Shown one piece after another: positions 41,680-51,693 of a stretch of DNA of 54,644 nucleotides. Location of the stretch: contig JANOHV010000076.1 in the NCBI GenBank assembly GCA_031406795.1, positions 1 through 54,644 on the forward strand, in the 5' to 3' direction. Each line of letters starts with the position of its first letter. The first letter of the stretch is position 1. Source of the stretch: DATDCY01 sp031406795 [NCBI: Candidatus Rokuibacteriota bacterium] (GTDB lineage: Bacteria > JAUVQV01). A program made the position numbers and the translations under genes. Under the pieces are notes generated by a model, which did no database searches, was not told where the DNA came from, and saw nothing but the letters and a program-made list of their open reading frames with translations.

Positions 41680-44478
41680 TCACGCTTCCGCGAACTCCGG
41701 CGCCGCGGGCAGCCGGATCAGTACGGTCGTGCCCCGGCCCGGCTGCGAATCGACGGTAATCTCCCCGCCGAAGTCCTCGACGATCCGCTTGGCGATCGAG
41801 AGCCCGAGCCCGGTTCCCCCCTGCGCGGCCTTCGTGGTCAGGAAGGGGGTGAAGATGCTGCTCATCACCTCCTGCGAAATGCCCGGCCCCTCGTCGGTTA
41901 TCGAGACCGTGACCATGCCGTCCGCGGCGGCCAGCCCGCAGCGCAACGTCCCCTCGTCCCGCATGGCGTCCAGCGCGTTGCTGAGCACAATCAGCAGCAC
42001 CTGACGCAACTCCCCCTCGCTGGCCACGACCGCCGGCAGGTCGGGCGGGGACTCCCGCACCACGGTCACCGAGCGCAGACGGCCCTGGAACCCGACCAGT
42101 TCGAGTGCGCGGTCAAGCGCTTCGTCGAGACGGACCACAGCCGTTTCGTAGCTGCCCTGGCGGACGAAGGAGAGCATCGCCGTGGTGATCTTCTTGCAAC
42201 GGAACACCTCCTCGTGAACGATGCCGAGGTACTCCCGGAAGAGGACCGGGTCGATGCGCTCGCGCTCGATCCGGCTCAGCAGGGCCTCGGCGCAACCGGC
42301 AATCGAGGCCAGCGGGTTGTTGATCTCGTGGGCGATTCCGGAGGCCATCTGCCCGAGCGCGGCGAGTCGTTCGCCCGTCATCATCCGCCGGGTGCGCTCG
42401 CGCTCGTCGGTCACGTCCTCCGCGAGCCGCACGTAGCGGTCCACTTCTCCGCCCGTGGAGGAGGCATAGGGGAAGTAGGAGACGCGGAAGACCCGGCCGG
42501 TGCGCGGGTCGAGCACCTCCTGGATCCCTGTGCCGATGCAGCGGGCGGTCGCGAGCAGCGGGCACTCGGCCGCAAGCTCGTGCCCGCCGATGCAGAACTC
42601 GCGGCAGCTATGGTCGACGACATCGCGCGGATGCACGTCGAAATAGGCGGCGTAGGCCTTGTTGACCTTGAGAATGCGGTTGTTGCCGTCGAGAATGGAC
42701 ACCATGTCGGTGATCCCGTCGAAGGTGTTCTGCCATTCCCTGTGGGACTGGGTGACCACCTCGATCAGGGCCTGCAGTTCGCCGATCAGGCGTTCGCGCT
42801 CGGCCTGGGCCTGACGCTGAGGCGTGATGTCGCGCGAGATGCCGAAGACGCCGGCCGGACCATCCCCGCCCCCCGGAAGGGCGACAAGCGTGGTGCCGAG
42901 CCAGCGTTCCGCCTCCGGGAAGGAAAAGCGATCTTCGCGGTACCGGGCTTCGCCCGTGGCGAGAACCTGCGCGATGCTCTCGCCCATGTGCTCGAGCGCC
43001 TCGGGGGGGAAGATATCGGCGATCCCCCTGCCGATCAGCGCCGCGGGTGCGAGGTGGAAGAGCCGGGCGCCCGTGCCGTTGACGAACACGATACGCCGCT
43101 CCCGATCGAGGACGAAGATCGTGTCGCTCGCCGCCTCCGCCAGCGTCCGGAAGCGCTGCTCGCTGACCCGCAACCGCTCTTCGGCACCGCGGCGGATGAT
43201 CACGCCGGCGAGGGTGTTGGCGACCGCGCTGAGAAAAGTGATCTCCTCGATGTTCGCGACATGTCCGGGTCGCAAGTAGAGATTGAGCACCCCGACCGGC
43301 TCCTGACCCGAGAGAATCGGCACGCAGTAGTGCCCGTGCGGGGTCATGCCCGCGTAGCGGTTCTCGTGGTCGTCCCCGACGGCGGCCGCGTGCACGACCC
43401 GGCGATCGGCGGCGGCGCGGCCGCACAGACAGCGTCCGAACGCCACGCGCCGGCACGTCTCCAGCAGCGCCGGGTCCAGCCCGCTCTGCGCTCGCATCGC
43501 GAGCTCCTCCCCTTCGGCGACGAAGATGCTCCCCTTGGACTCCACGGACAGCCACGGGATGCCGAGGACCAGGTCGAGGCTGCGCCGGAGCACGGCGTCG
43601 AGCGGCTGCTCGCCCAGAGAGAACCGCAGCAGATCGTTCAGCACCCGCTGGCCGTCGTACGCGCGGCGGGTGCGCTCCTCGCCGCGCTGCAACTCCTCGT
43701 TCGCCGCCCGCACTTTCGCGAGGAGACTGTCGCGCTCGTGTTCCCGGAAGCTCAGCGCGTCGGCCATCCGGTTGAATCCCGCTTCGACCCGCGTGATCTC
43801 GTCCTGTCCCCGGACGGCGGCGCGCGCCGAGAGCTCCCCCCCCTCGAACCGCTGCATGACCGCGTCGAGGGCGTCCAGCCGCCGCGAGATCCAGCGGCGC
43901 GCGAGAGCGAGCGTGACCCAGCCGATGCCGAGGAACATGCCCAGCAGCAGCAGCAGGCCGACGCCGATTTCCGCGACGACGTCCTTGCGGTAGTTCGTGA
44001 GATCGAGATCGACGACAAGGCAGCCCAGGAACCGCCCCGCCGGCACGTGGCAGCCGCGGCACGAGGCCTCGGCCGGCAACGGCCGCGCCCAGCGCAGGAC
44101 ACCGTCGAGAGCGACGCTGCGGCGGCTGGCATCGGCATGGCATTCGCGGCAGCCCGCGGTTTCTCGGGACAGCGTCCGTCCCTGCAGCGACGGGTCGTTC
44201 GTCACGCGCACCACGCCGGCGGTGTTGACGAGAAAGGCGCGCCGCACCGGCTGCGGGAGCGGGCGATCCCCGAAGGAGTTCTCCGCCAGGGGCTCCCGGT
44301 GCTCGCGCATCCGGGCTTCGAGGCGGCCGAAGATCTGGTCGGCGACCATCCCCCCGACCAGTTCGAGCCGCCGGCGCTCGTGGCCCGTCGAGAGCAGATA
44401 GTAGACGGCGCCGGCCAGAACTCCGGAAAGCAGACAAATCGCGAACAGCCCGAACAGCAGCCGATGCGCGATCTTCAC
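41680..44478 (-). CDS. Heme-sensing membrane histidine kinase with GAF and two PAS domains
   Basis: 932 residues. TM1 ~5-29; a periplasmic domain with two c-type heme motifs, CRECH (110-114) and CRGCH (140-144); TM2 ~170-194; HAMP ~195-250; GAF ~275-430; PAS ~440-555 and ~580-695; HisKA with H717 (SGIAHEINNPL); HATPase_c with DEGPGIS and GTGLGLSIAK. All kinase motifs intact. Two covalent hemes suggest sensing of redox state or a gas outside the inner membrane; related heme sensors are known in Geobacter. It starts 7 bp after aspS and is followed by its NtrC-type partner. Confidence 0.93.
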   Translation of the reverse strand: MKIAHRLLFGLFAICLLSGVLAGAVYYLLSTGHERRRLELVGGMVADQIFGRLEARMREHREPLAENSFGDRPLPQPVRRAFLVNTAGVVRVTNDPSLQGRTLSRETAGCRECHADASRRSVALDGVLRWARPLPAEASCRGCHVPAGRFLGCLVVDLDLTNYRKDVVAEIGVGLLLLLGMFLGIGWVTLALARRWISRRLDALDAVMQRFEGGELSARAAVRGQDEITRVEAGFNRMADALSFREHERDSLLAKVRAANEELQRGEERTRRAYDGQRVLNDLLRFSLGEQPLDAVLRRSLDLVLGIPWLSVESKGSIFVAEGEELAMRAQSGLDPALLETCRRVAFGRCLCGRAAADRRVVHAAAVGDDHENRYAGMTPHGHYCVPILSGQEPVGVLNLYLRPGHVANIEEITFLSAVANTLAGVIIRRGAEERLRVSEQRFRTLAEAASDTIFVLDRERRIVFVNGTGARLFHLAPAALIGRGIADIFPPEALEHMGESIAQVLATGEARYREDRFSFPEAERWLGTTLVALPGGGDGPAGVFGISRDITPQRQAQAERERLIGELQALIEVVTQSHREWQNTFDGITDMVSILDGNNRILKVNKAYAAYFDVHPRDVVDHSCREFCIGGHELAAECPLLATARCIGTGIQEVLDPRTGRVFRVSYFPYASSTGGEVDRYVRLAEDVTDERERTRRMMTGERLAALGQMASGIAHEINNPLASIAGCAEALLSRIERERIDPVLFREYLGIVHEEVFRCKKITTAMLSFVRQGSYETAVVRLDEALDRALELVGFQGRLRSVTVVRESPPDLPAVVASEGELRQVLLIVLSNALDAMRDEGTLRCGLAAADGMVTVSITDEGPGISQEVMSSIFTPFLTTKAAQGGTGLGLSIAKRIVEDFGGEITVDSQPGRGTTVLIRLPAAPEFAEA

Positions 44479-44485
44479 GCCAGGC

Positions 44486-46288
<1,803 letters not shown>

Positions 46289-46341
46289 GTTTTCCTCGTT
46301 TCTCGTGCAATGTTGTCCGGCGCCGCTCGCCGGGATGCGGG

Positions 46342-47118
46342 TCAGACCGCGAGTTTCCCGTCGCCGAAATCCAGCAGCACCCGCAGCAGACTGAAGATCG
46401 TCGCGAAGAAGATCACCCCGACGAGGCACATCACGATCATCAGCGGCAGGAACCAGGCCAGGAAGGCCCGCGCCGTCGAAGTCCGGTGCAGCTCGCGCAT
46501 CCCGATCACCTGGACGACGACCTGCCAGATGCCGCCGACGAGCACGCCGCAGAGCGGGAAGACGTTGAAAGCCAGCGCCGATGTCGAGTAGCAGACGGCC
46601 TTGAGCGTCGTCCGGTAGGTGCCGTTTGCGCCGCCGAGCACGGCCAGCGTGACGTGCTCCAGCGCGGCGGTGACGAGACACTGCAGGGCGACCATGGCCG
46701 GGACGACGATCAGAAAGGCCGCCAGCGCGGCCCAATTCCCGAAGTTGAACAGGAAACGACCGCCGCGCTCGACCGAGAACTGGTTGGCGAGTGCGCTCTG
46801 CCAGAGGAAGAACACCGCGATCGAGAGGGTGCCGACGATCACCGCATAGAGCAGCGCGGCACCGCCGCCGTGATCCGGAGCGGTCCCGCGGAAAAACGCG
46901 GCCGGGTGAAAGAGCGTCTGCTGCAGGGTCTCCGCGAATGCCGCCACGGGACCGCGGCCGGCGCGTTCCTCCCACGGGTTGTCCCCGGGTCCCCTGTCAG
47001 GCACCGTGGCCGTGGCCGGCGCCACGGGCGCCGGCTCGACGGCGGCCACCCGCGCGCCGCAATAACGACAAAAAGCCCCCCCGGACGGAATCTCATGGTA
47101 ACAGCTGGGGCAAATCAC
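46342..47118 (-). CDS. Yip1-family membrane protein with N-terminal zinc ribbon
   Basis: 258 residues from GTG 47118. A zinc ribbon CPSC...CRYC spans residues 3-20, a Pro/Ala linker follows, then five hydrophobic helices (~87-105, ~125-150, ~165-180, ~185-200, ~222-248) as in Yip1/DUF1282 proteins (segments SALAFNVFPLCGVLVGG and GIWQVVVQVIGMRELHRTS). The role is unknown; it should sit in the inner membrane. First gene before aspS. Its start faces the divergent hybrid-kinase gene across ~150 bp. Confidence 0.75.
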   Translation of the reverse strand: MICPSCYHEIPSGGAFCRYCGARVAAVEPAPVAPATATVPDRGPGDNPWEERAGRGPVAAFAETLQQTLFHPAAFFRGTAPDHGGGAALLYAVIVGTLSIAVFFLWQSALANQFSVERGGRFLFNFGNWAALAAFLIVVPAMVALQCLVTAALEHVTLAVLGGANGTYRTTLKAVCYSTSALAFNVFPLCGVLVGGIWQVVVQVIGMRELHRTSTARAFLAWFLPLMIVMCLVGVIFFATIFSLLRVLLDFGDGKLAV

Positions 47119-47217
47119 GCGCTTTTCAACCGATCGTCGAGGCCCATGGCGGTCGTCATGGTACCAGAATCGCCGGCGGCGTGAATAGCGCGAACCTGCC
47201 GGCTGCCGAAAATGGTC

Positions 47218-47245
47218 TTGTCAGGCCGCGCGGTTGCCCTACAAT
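47218..47245 (+). promoter_or_regulatory. Probable sigma-70 promoter of the hybrid-kinase gene
   Basis: TTGTCA, 16-base spacer, TACAAT, ~23 bp before the start codon; the leader is short and carries GGAGGGAG. Confidence 0.55.
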
Positions 47246-47267
47246 GGCCCCCATTTGGAGGGAGATC

Positions 47268-48980
47268 ATGAACCGGAACCAGACCGCGGGTGAACCCGGC
47301 CTCGGCAGCGACGCCCTGCTGGCAGCGTACCAGCTGCTGATCGAGACCACCGTCGAGACCGGGGACGACGATGTCATGCTGCAGCGTGCTCTGGTGGTAC
47401 TGGGGTCGATCCGCTGGCCGGGGCAGCAGCAGTCGTTCTCGGCCCTGCTGCCCGCCGCGGACGCCGCCTCCCTGCGTCTGGCGGCAAGCGTCGGCGGCCC
47501 CGCCGCATCGCCCCCGCCGTGCAACGACTACAAAGCCGCAGCCTGCCTCTGCGGGCGCGCGCTGGTCCGTCCGGGACGTCTGCTCAGTTTCGACGCAACG
47601 GCCGAGACGGAGCGTCTGCCCTGCGACCCCCGGGGCCGGGGACTGCACCTGGTCCTGCCGCTGCCGGCGCGCGGCCGCGTTCTGGGGATACTGCACGTCC
47701 TGGTCCTCTCGGGATCCCCGCCCGGGGACCAGGAGCAGTCCTTCCTGGTCCAGGTCGCCTCCCTTCTCGGCGCCGAACTGCACCGGCGTCTCGGCGAGCG
47801 GGAGCACGACCGGCTCGAGATGCAGTTTCTGCAGGCGCAGAAGATGGAGGCGGTCGGCAGGCTGGCCGGCGGCGTGGCGCACGATTTCAACAACATCCTC
47901 ACGGCGATCACCAACTACGCCGACCTCGGCCTGCTCAAACTGCCGGCGGAGAGCCCGCTGCGGCGCAACTTCGAGGAGATCATCGCCGCCTCCGACCGTG
48001 CCGCGCTGCTGACGCAACAGCTCCTGGCCTTTTCGCGGCGCCAGGTGCTCGCGCCGCGCATTCTCGATGTCGCCGCCCTCATCGCCGAACTGTGCAAGAC
48101 GCTGCGCCGGCTGCTGGGAGTCGACATCGAGCTTTCGATCGACACCGAACGGGGGCTCGCGCGCATCCTGGCGGACCCGGCGCTGATCGAGCAATTGATC
48201 ATCAACCTCGTGGTGAGCGCGCGGGACGCCATGCCGCGGGGGGGGGCGATCACCCTTGCCACCGCCAACACCGAGTTCGACGCGAGCTACACCCTCGATC
48301 ATCCCGCGGTGGCGCCGGGGGCCTACCTCTGCCTCGCGGTCAGCGCCAACGGTCCCGGGATGTCCGCGGATTTCGGCGGGGCGCTCGGCGGGATGGGCGG
48401 CACGGCGCCCGATCAGCGCACCGGTGTCGCCCTGGGGCCGATCGCCGTCAACGACATCATCCAGCAGGGCGGCGGGCATGCGCAGATCGTGAGTTCCCCG
48501 GACGCCGGGACGACCGTGCGTGTCTGCTTCCCGGCCGTGAGCGCCGCCGCGGCGGGCACGGCTGCGCCGGAGAGCGCCTTTCACCTGCCGCGCGGCAGCG
48601 AGACGATCCTGATTGCCGAGGATGACGACTCGGTGCGTGTCGTGATGGCGGAAGTGCTGCGCGATCTCGGCTACCAGGTGCTCGAGGCCCGCGAGGGACG
48701 CGAGGCGCTCGACCTCGCCGCCGCACACGCGGGACACATCGATGTCTTGCTGACCGATGCGGTCATGCCCGGCTTTGGCGGCAGCGAATTGCTGCAGCGG
48801 CTCTCCGCAACGCGGCCGGAACTGCGCGTGCTTTACATCTTCGGCGTCATGGACGACGTGCCGGCACATGACGGACGCGCCGGCTCCGGCGCCGTGTTTC
48901 TCCAGAAGCCCTTCAGTCCCTGGTCGCTGGCCTCCCGGATCCGCCAGGTTCTCGACGCGCCGTCACGGGCGCAGCGGTGA
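47268..48980 (+). CDS. Hybrid histidine kinase (GAF-HisKA-HATPase-receiver) with degenerate ATP-binding motifs
   Basis: 570 residues from ATG 47268 (GGAGGGAG upstream). GAF-like region ~25-175; HisKA with H205 (GGVAHDFNNILTAI); HATPase-like ~290-425; receiver ~445-565 with D497 (LLTDAVMPGFGG) and K547 (LQKPF). The ATPase differs from the family: N-box NLVVSARDAM has Ser317 for the metal-binding Asn, the G1 box VSANGPGM has Ala360 for the adenine-binding Asp, and the G2 region reads RTGVALG for GTGLGLS. The receiver has Phe525 for the conserved Ser/Thr. Predicted pseudokinase-receiver. Its TGA overlaps the next start (GTGA). Confidence 0.85.
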   Translation: MNRNQTAGEPGLGSDALLAAYQLLIETTVETGDDDVMLQRALVVLGSIRWPGQQQSFSALLPAADAASLRLAASVGGPAASPPPCNDYKAAACLCGRALVRPGRLLSFDATAETERLPCDPRGRGLHLVLPLPARGRVLGILHVLVLSGSPPGDQEQSFLVQVASLLGAELHRRLGEREHDRLEMQFLQAQKMEAVGRLAGGVAHDFNNILTAITNYADLGLLKLPAESPLRRNFEEIIAASDRAALLTQQLLAFSRRQVLAPRILDVAALIAELCKTLRRLLGVDIELSIDTERGLARILADPALIEQLIINLVVSARDAMPRGGAITLATANTEFDASYTLDHPAVAPGAYLCLAVSANGPGMSADFGGALGGMGGTAPDQRTGVALGPIAVNDIIQQGGGHAQIVSSPDAGTTVRVCFPAVSAAAAGTAAPESAFHLPRGSETILIAEDDDSVRVVMAEVLRDLGYQVLEAREGREALDLAAAHAGHIDVLLTDAVMPGFGGSELLQRLSATRPELRVLYIFGVMDDVPAHDGRAGSGAVFLQKPFSPWSLASRIRQVLDAPSRAQR

Positions 48981-50182
48981 GGCTCGCCGGCCGGGCGCCC
49001 GCCCAGGTTTCCGGCCCGCGATTCGACCGCCTCGAGATCGCCGGCTCCTTCGGTGATCTGGGAACGTTTCTCCCGATCGTCGTCGCGATGATTCTGATCA
49101 ACGGGCTGAGCCCGTCCGCCGTGCTGCTCGCCTTCGGACTCTTCTACATCTTCACCGGCCTCTTCTACGGGCTGCCGGTGCCCGTCCAGCCGCTGAAGGC
49201 CGTCGCCGCCATCGCTATCGCCAGCCCGGCGCTCGTCACCGTGCCGGTCATCGCCGCCGCCGGCATCCTCTTCGGCGCGGTGATGTTCCTGCTCTGGGCC
49301 GGCCACCTCGTCGAACTCGCCGCCCGGCTCTTCACCCCGGCGGTCGTCCGCGGCATCCAGTTTTCCCTCGGGCTGATCTTCCTGCGCAAGGGGTTCGAAC
49401 TCATCGTCAGCGGCCGGATGTTCGTCGATGGACGGGAAGGACCGCTTGCCGCCCACCACGCCAACCTCTGGCTCGGCATCCTGGTCTTCGTCCTCGTGCT
49501 CGTGCTGCTCGACAACCGGCGTTTTCCGGCGGCCCTGGTCGCGCTCGCCGTCGGCATCGTGGTCGGCATTTTCGGCGGCGGCCTGGATGGGGTGCCCCTC
49601 GCGCTCGGCCCCACCGAGGTGAGCCTGATCATCCCGAAGGCCGGGGACTTCTGGACCGCCGCGGTCCTGCTGGTCCTGCCGCAGATCCCGCTGACCATCG
49701 GCAACGCCTGCATCGGGACCGCCGCGACCGCCGCCAGCCTCTTCCCCGAGGACCGGCGACTCGGCCGGGCTCAGGCCGCCACCTTCGCTTTCACGATGGG
49801 CCTGGCCAACATCCCGGCCGGGCTCCTCGGGGCCATACCGATGTGCCACGGCACCGGCGGGCTCGTCGCGCATCACCGCTTCGGGGCGCGCACCGGCGGC
49901 GCGCCGATCTTCCTCGGCCTGATTCTTGTCGTCATGGCCCTGGTCTTCGGGCGTTTCGGCTTCGCGCTGCTGGCTTCGATCCCGAACGGCGTGCTCGGCG
50001 TGCTGCTGGTCTTCTCCGGCCTCGAACTCTGCCCGCTCGTGCGCAGCCTGAAGACCAACGAGGAGTACTTCGTGGCGCTGGTCATCGCGGGAATCGCGTT
50101 GGCCGTGCCGAACATGGCGTGGGCGTTCGGGGCGGGAATCGTCATCGACCAAATCATCCGCCGCACCCGCGTGACCGTGTAG
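48977..50182 (+). CDS. MOT1-type molybdate/sulfate transporter
   Basis: 401 residues from GTG 48977, overlapping the hybrid-kinase stop by four bases. Ten or more hydrophobic helices. The family motifs EIAGSFGDLGTFLPIV near the start and GAIPMCHGTGGLVAHHRFGA later match MOT1-like (SulP-related) molybdate transporters and putative sulfate/molybdate permeases. Inference: molybdate uptake for enzymes such as the formate dehydrogenase at 21638-24808. Ends at a TAG whose G begins the long-hairpin element. Confidence 0.8.
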   Translation: MRLAGRAPAQVSGPRFDRLEIAGSFGDLGTFLPIVVAMILINGLSPSAVLLAFGLFYIFTGLFYGLPVPVQPLKAVAAIAIASPALVTVPVIAAAGILFGAVMFLLWAGHLVELAARLFTPAVVRGIQFSLGLIFLRKGFELIVSGRMFVDGREGPLAAHHANLWLGILVFVLVLVLLDNRRFPAALVALAVGIVVGIFGGGLDGVPLALGPTEVSLIIPKAGDFWTAAVLLVLPQIPLTIGNACIGTAATAASLFPEDRRLGRAQAATFAFTMGLANIPAGLLGAIPMCHGTGGLVAHHRFGARTGGAPIFLGLILVVMALVFGRFGFALLASIPNGVLGVLLVFSGLELCPLVRSLKTNEEYFVALVIAGIALAVPNMAWAFGAGIVIDQIIRRTRVTV

Positions 50183-50323
50183 CCCGGGTCATTCAGGAGG
50201 GCTTTTCGCGCCCCGGCGGCGTTGCGGGTCGGGCTGCTTGTGCGGCGGGCAGCAGCCCGCCTCCGCGCGCCCTTCCCCGCTGCCTTGCCGGGACGCGAAA
50301 ATCCGCTCCTGACTGACCTGGGC
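50182..50323 (+). repeat. 142-nt long-hairpin element, copy 2 (just after the MOT1-like stop)
   Basis: Begins GCCCGGGTCATTCAGGAG and ends CTCCTGACTGACCTGGGC, an 18-bp inverted repeat with two mismatches, extended by arm segments TTTTCGCGCCCCGGC opposite a complement reading TTTTCGCGTCCCGGC. The centre has GCGGGC, AGCA, GCCCGC. Ends and centre match 19569-19709; the arms do not but remain self-complementary. The remainder to the rlmN promoter shows nothing I can name. Confidence 0.8.
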
Positions 50324-50405
50324 AGCACGTGCACTTCAAGGACGTTCCAAGTCTCGTCGGGTTTGTTGCCCTCGCTTCGCTGGGCTATGAACCGGTGTCT
50401 TGTGC

Positions 50406-50434
50406 TTGACTTGCCTGATCTGCAGTTGGACAAT
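50406..50434 (+). promoter_or_regulatory. Probable sigma-70 promoter of rlmN, with little or no leader
   Basis: TTGACT, 17-base spacer, GACAAT ending 3 bp before the first ATG. The predicted start is ~50441-50446, so translation may begin leaderless at ATG 50446. Confidence 0.4.
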
Positions 50435-50436
50435 CC

Positions 50437-51570
50437 ATGGCATTCATGCCGGCGCTGACCGATCTGAAAGATTTCACCCAGCCTCAACTGGCGGAGTTCC
50501 TGACGAGCTTGGGCCTGCCCGCTTCGCGGGTTCGGCAGATCTTTGCACTCATCCACCGACCCGGTACCCGCGAACTTGCCGGCCTGGGCACGCTCAAGCG
50601 GGAGATCAGGAACCGGTTGGCGGAGCATGCCCGCATCAGCTGGCTCGAACCCGCGAAGGTGGAGCAGTCGCGGGATGGCACCGTCAAGTTCGCGTTCCCG
50701 CTGGATGATGGCGCCGTCATCGAGAGCGTGTTGATCCCCACCAACGGCCGCCACACCCTGTGCGTATCCTCGCAGGCCGGCTGCGCGATGGGCTGCCGCT
50801 TCTGCCTCACCGCGGGCCTCGGTTTCCGCAGAAACCTCACTCCCGCCGAGATGGTCAACCAGGTCGTCGCGGCGCAGGAGTACCTGATCCGCTTCGGCGT
50901 CGTTCGGGCGACCAGCCGGCAGTTGATCGACAATCTCGTGTTCATGGGGATGGGCGAGCCGCTCGCGAATTACGACAACCTGATCACCGCGCTGGCCATT
51001 CTGATGGATGGTCAGGCCCAGGGGTATTCCGAACGGCGGGTCACCGTGTCGACCTGCGGCCTGCCATCGAGAATCAGGAGCCTGGCACGGGACGTCCGGG
51101 TCAACCTCGCGGTCTCGCTCCATTCGGTGGACGACGCGACCCGCAGCGCTTTGATGCCGGTGAACGCTGCCCATGGCGTTGATGATCTGCTGGCGGCATG
51201 TCGCGAGTATGCCGCGGTCGCGCAGCAGGTGGTCTTCATCGAATATGTCATGATCGCGGGAGTCAACGATGCGGTGAGCGATGCGCGGCGACTGGCCGGG
51301 AAGCTGCGGGATCTGCCCTGCCGCATCAACCTGCTTCCCTACAACGAGGTCCCGGATCTGCCGTATCGGTGCTCGCCGGAGACCACAATCCAGGTCTTCA
51401 AGAGCATCCTCGCCGAAGCCGGTTTCAGGACGCTGGTCAGAAGCAGCCGCGGCGCCGACATTTCCGCCGCCTGCGGGCAGTTGGCGGCGACGGAGCCGCC
51501 CGGCACCAATCCGCCGCAACCCATCGACTCGCAGCAGTATCGACTTGCGCCCCCCGACCCCGCATGCTAA
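50437..51570 (+). CDS. rlmN: 23S rRNA/tRNA A2503/A37 C2-methyltransferase (radical SAM)
   Basis: 377 residues from ATG 50437; ATG 50446 is an alternative and neither has a clear ribosome site. The radical-SAM cluster motif is C116-xxx-C120-xx-C123 (AGCAMGCRFC). The segments NLVFMGMGEPLANYDN, TVSTCGL, NLAVSLHS and the C-terminal SRGADISAACGQL with the methyl-carrying Cys are RlmN hallmarks. It methylates adenine 2503 of 23S rRNA (and tRNA A37) using two SAM. The last ~25 residues are a Pro/Gln-rich tail. tRNA-Arg follows 21 bp beyond the stop. Confidence 0.93.
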   Translation: MAFMPALTDLKDFTQPQLAEFLTSLGLPASRVRQIFALIHRPGTRELAGLGTLKREIRNRLAEHARISWLEPAKVEQSRDGTVKFAFPLDDGAVIESVLIPTNGRHTLCVSSQAGCAMGCRFCLTAGLGFRRNLTPAEMVNQVVAAQEYLIRFGVVRATSRQLIDNLVFMGMGEPLANYDNLITALAILMDGQAQGYSERRVTVSTCGLPSRIRSLARDVRVNLAVSLHSVDDATRSALMPVNAAHGVDDLLAACREYAAVAQQVVFIEYVMIAGVNDAVSDARRLAGKLRDLPCRINLLPYNEVPDLPYRCSPETTIQVFKSILAEAGFRTLVRSSRGADISAACGQLAATEPPGTNPPQPIDSQQYRLAPPDPAC

Positions 51571-51591
51571 TAGAATGGCACGATTTCACGG

Positions 51592-51668
<77 letters not shown>

Positions 51669-51693
51669 ATGACCCCCCCCGGGGCGGCGCATG

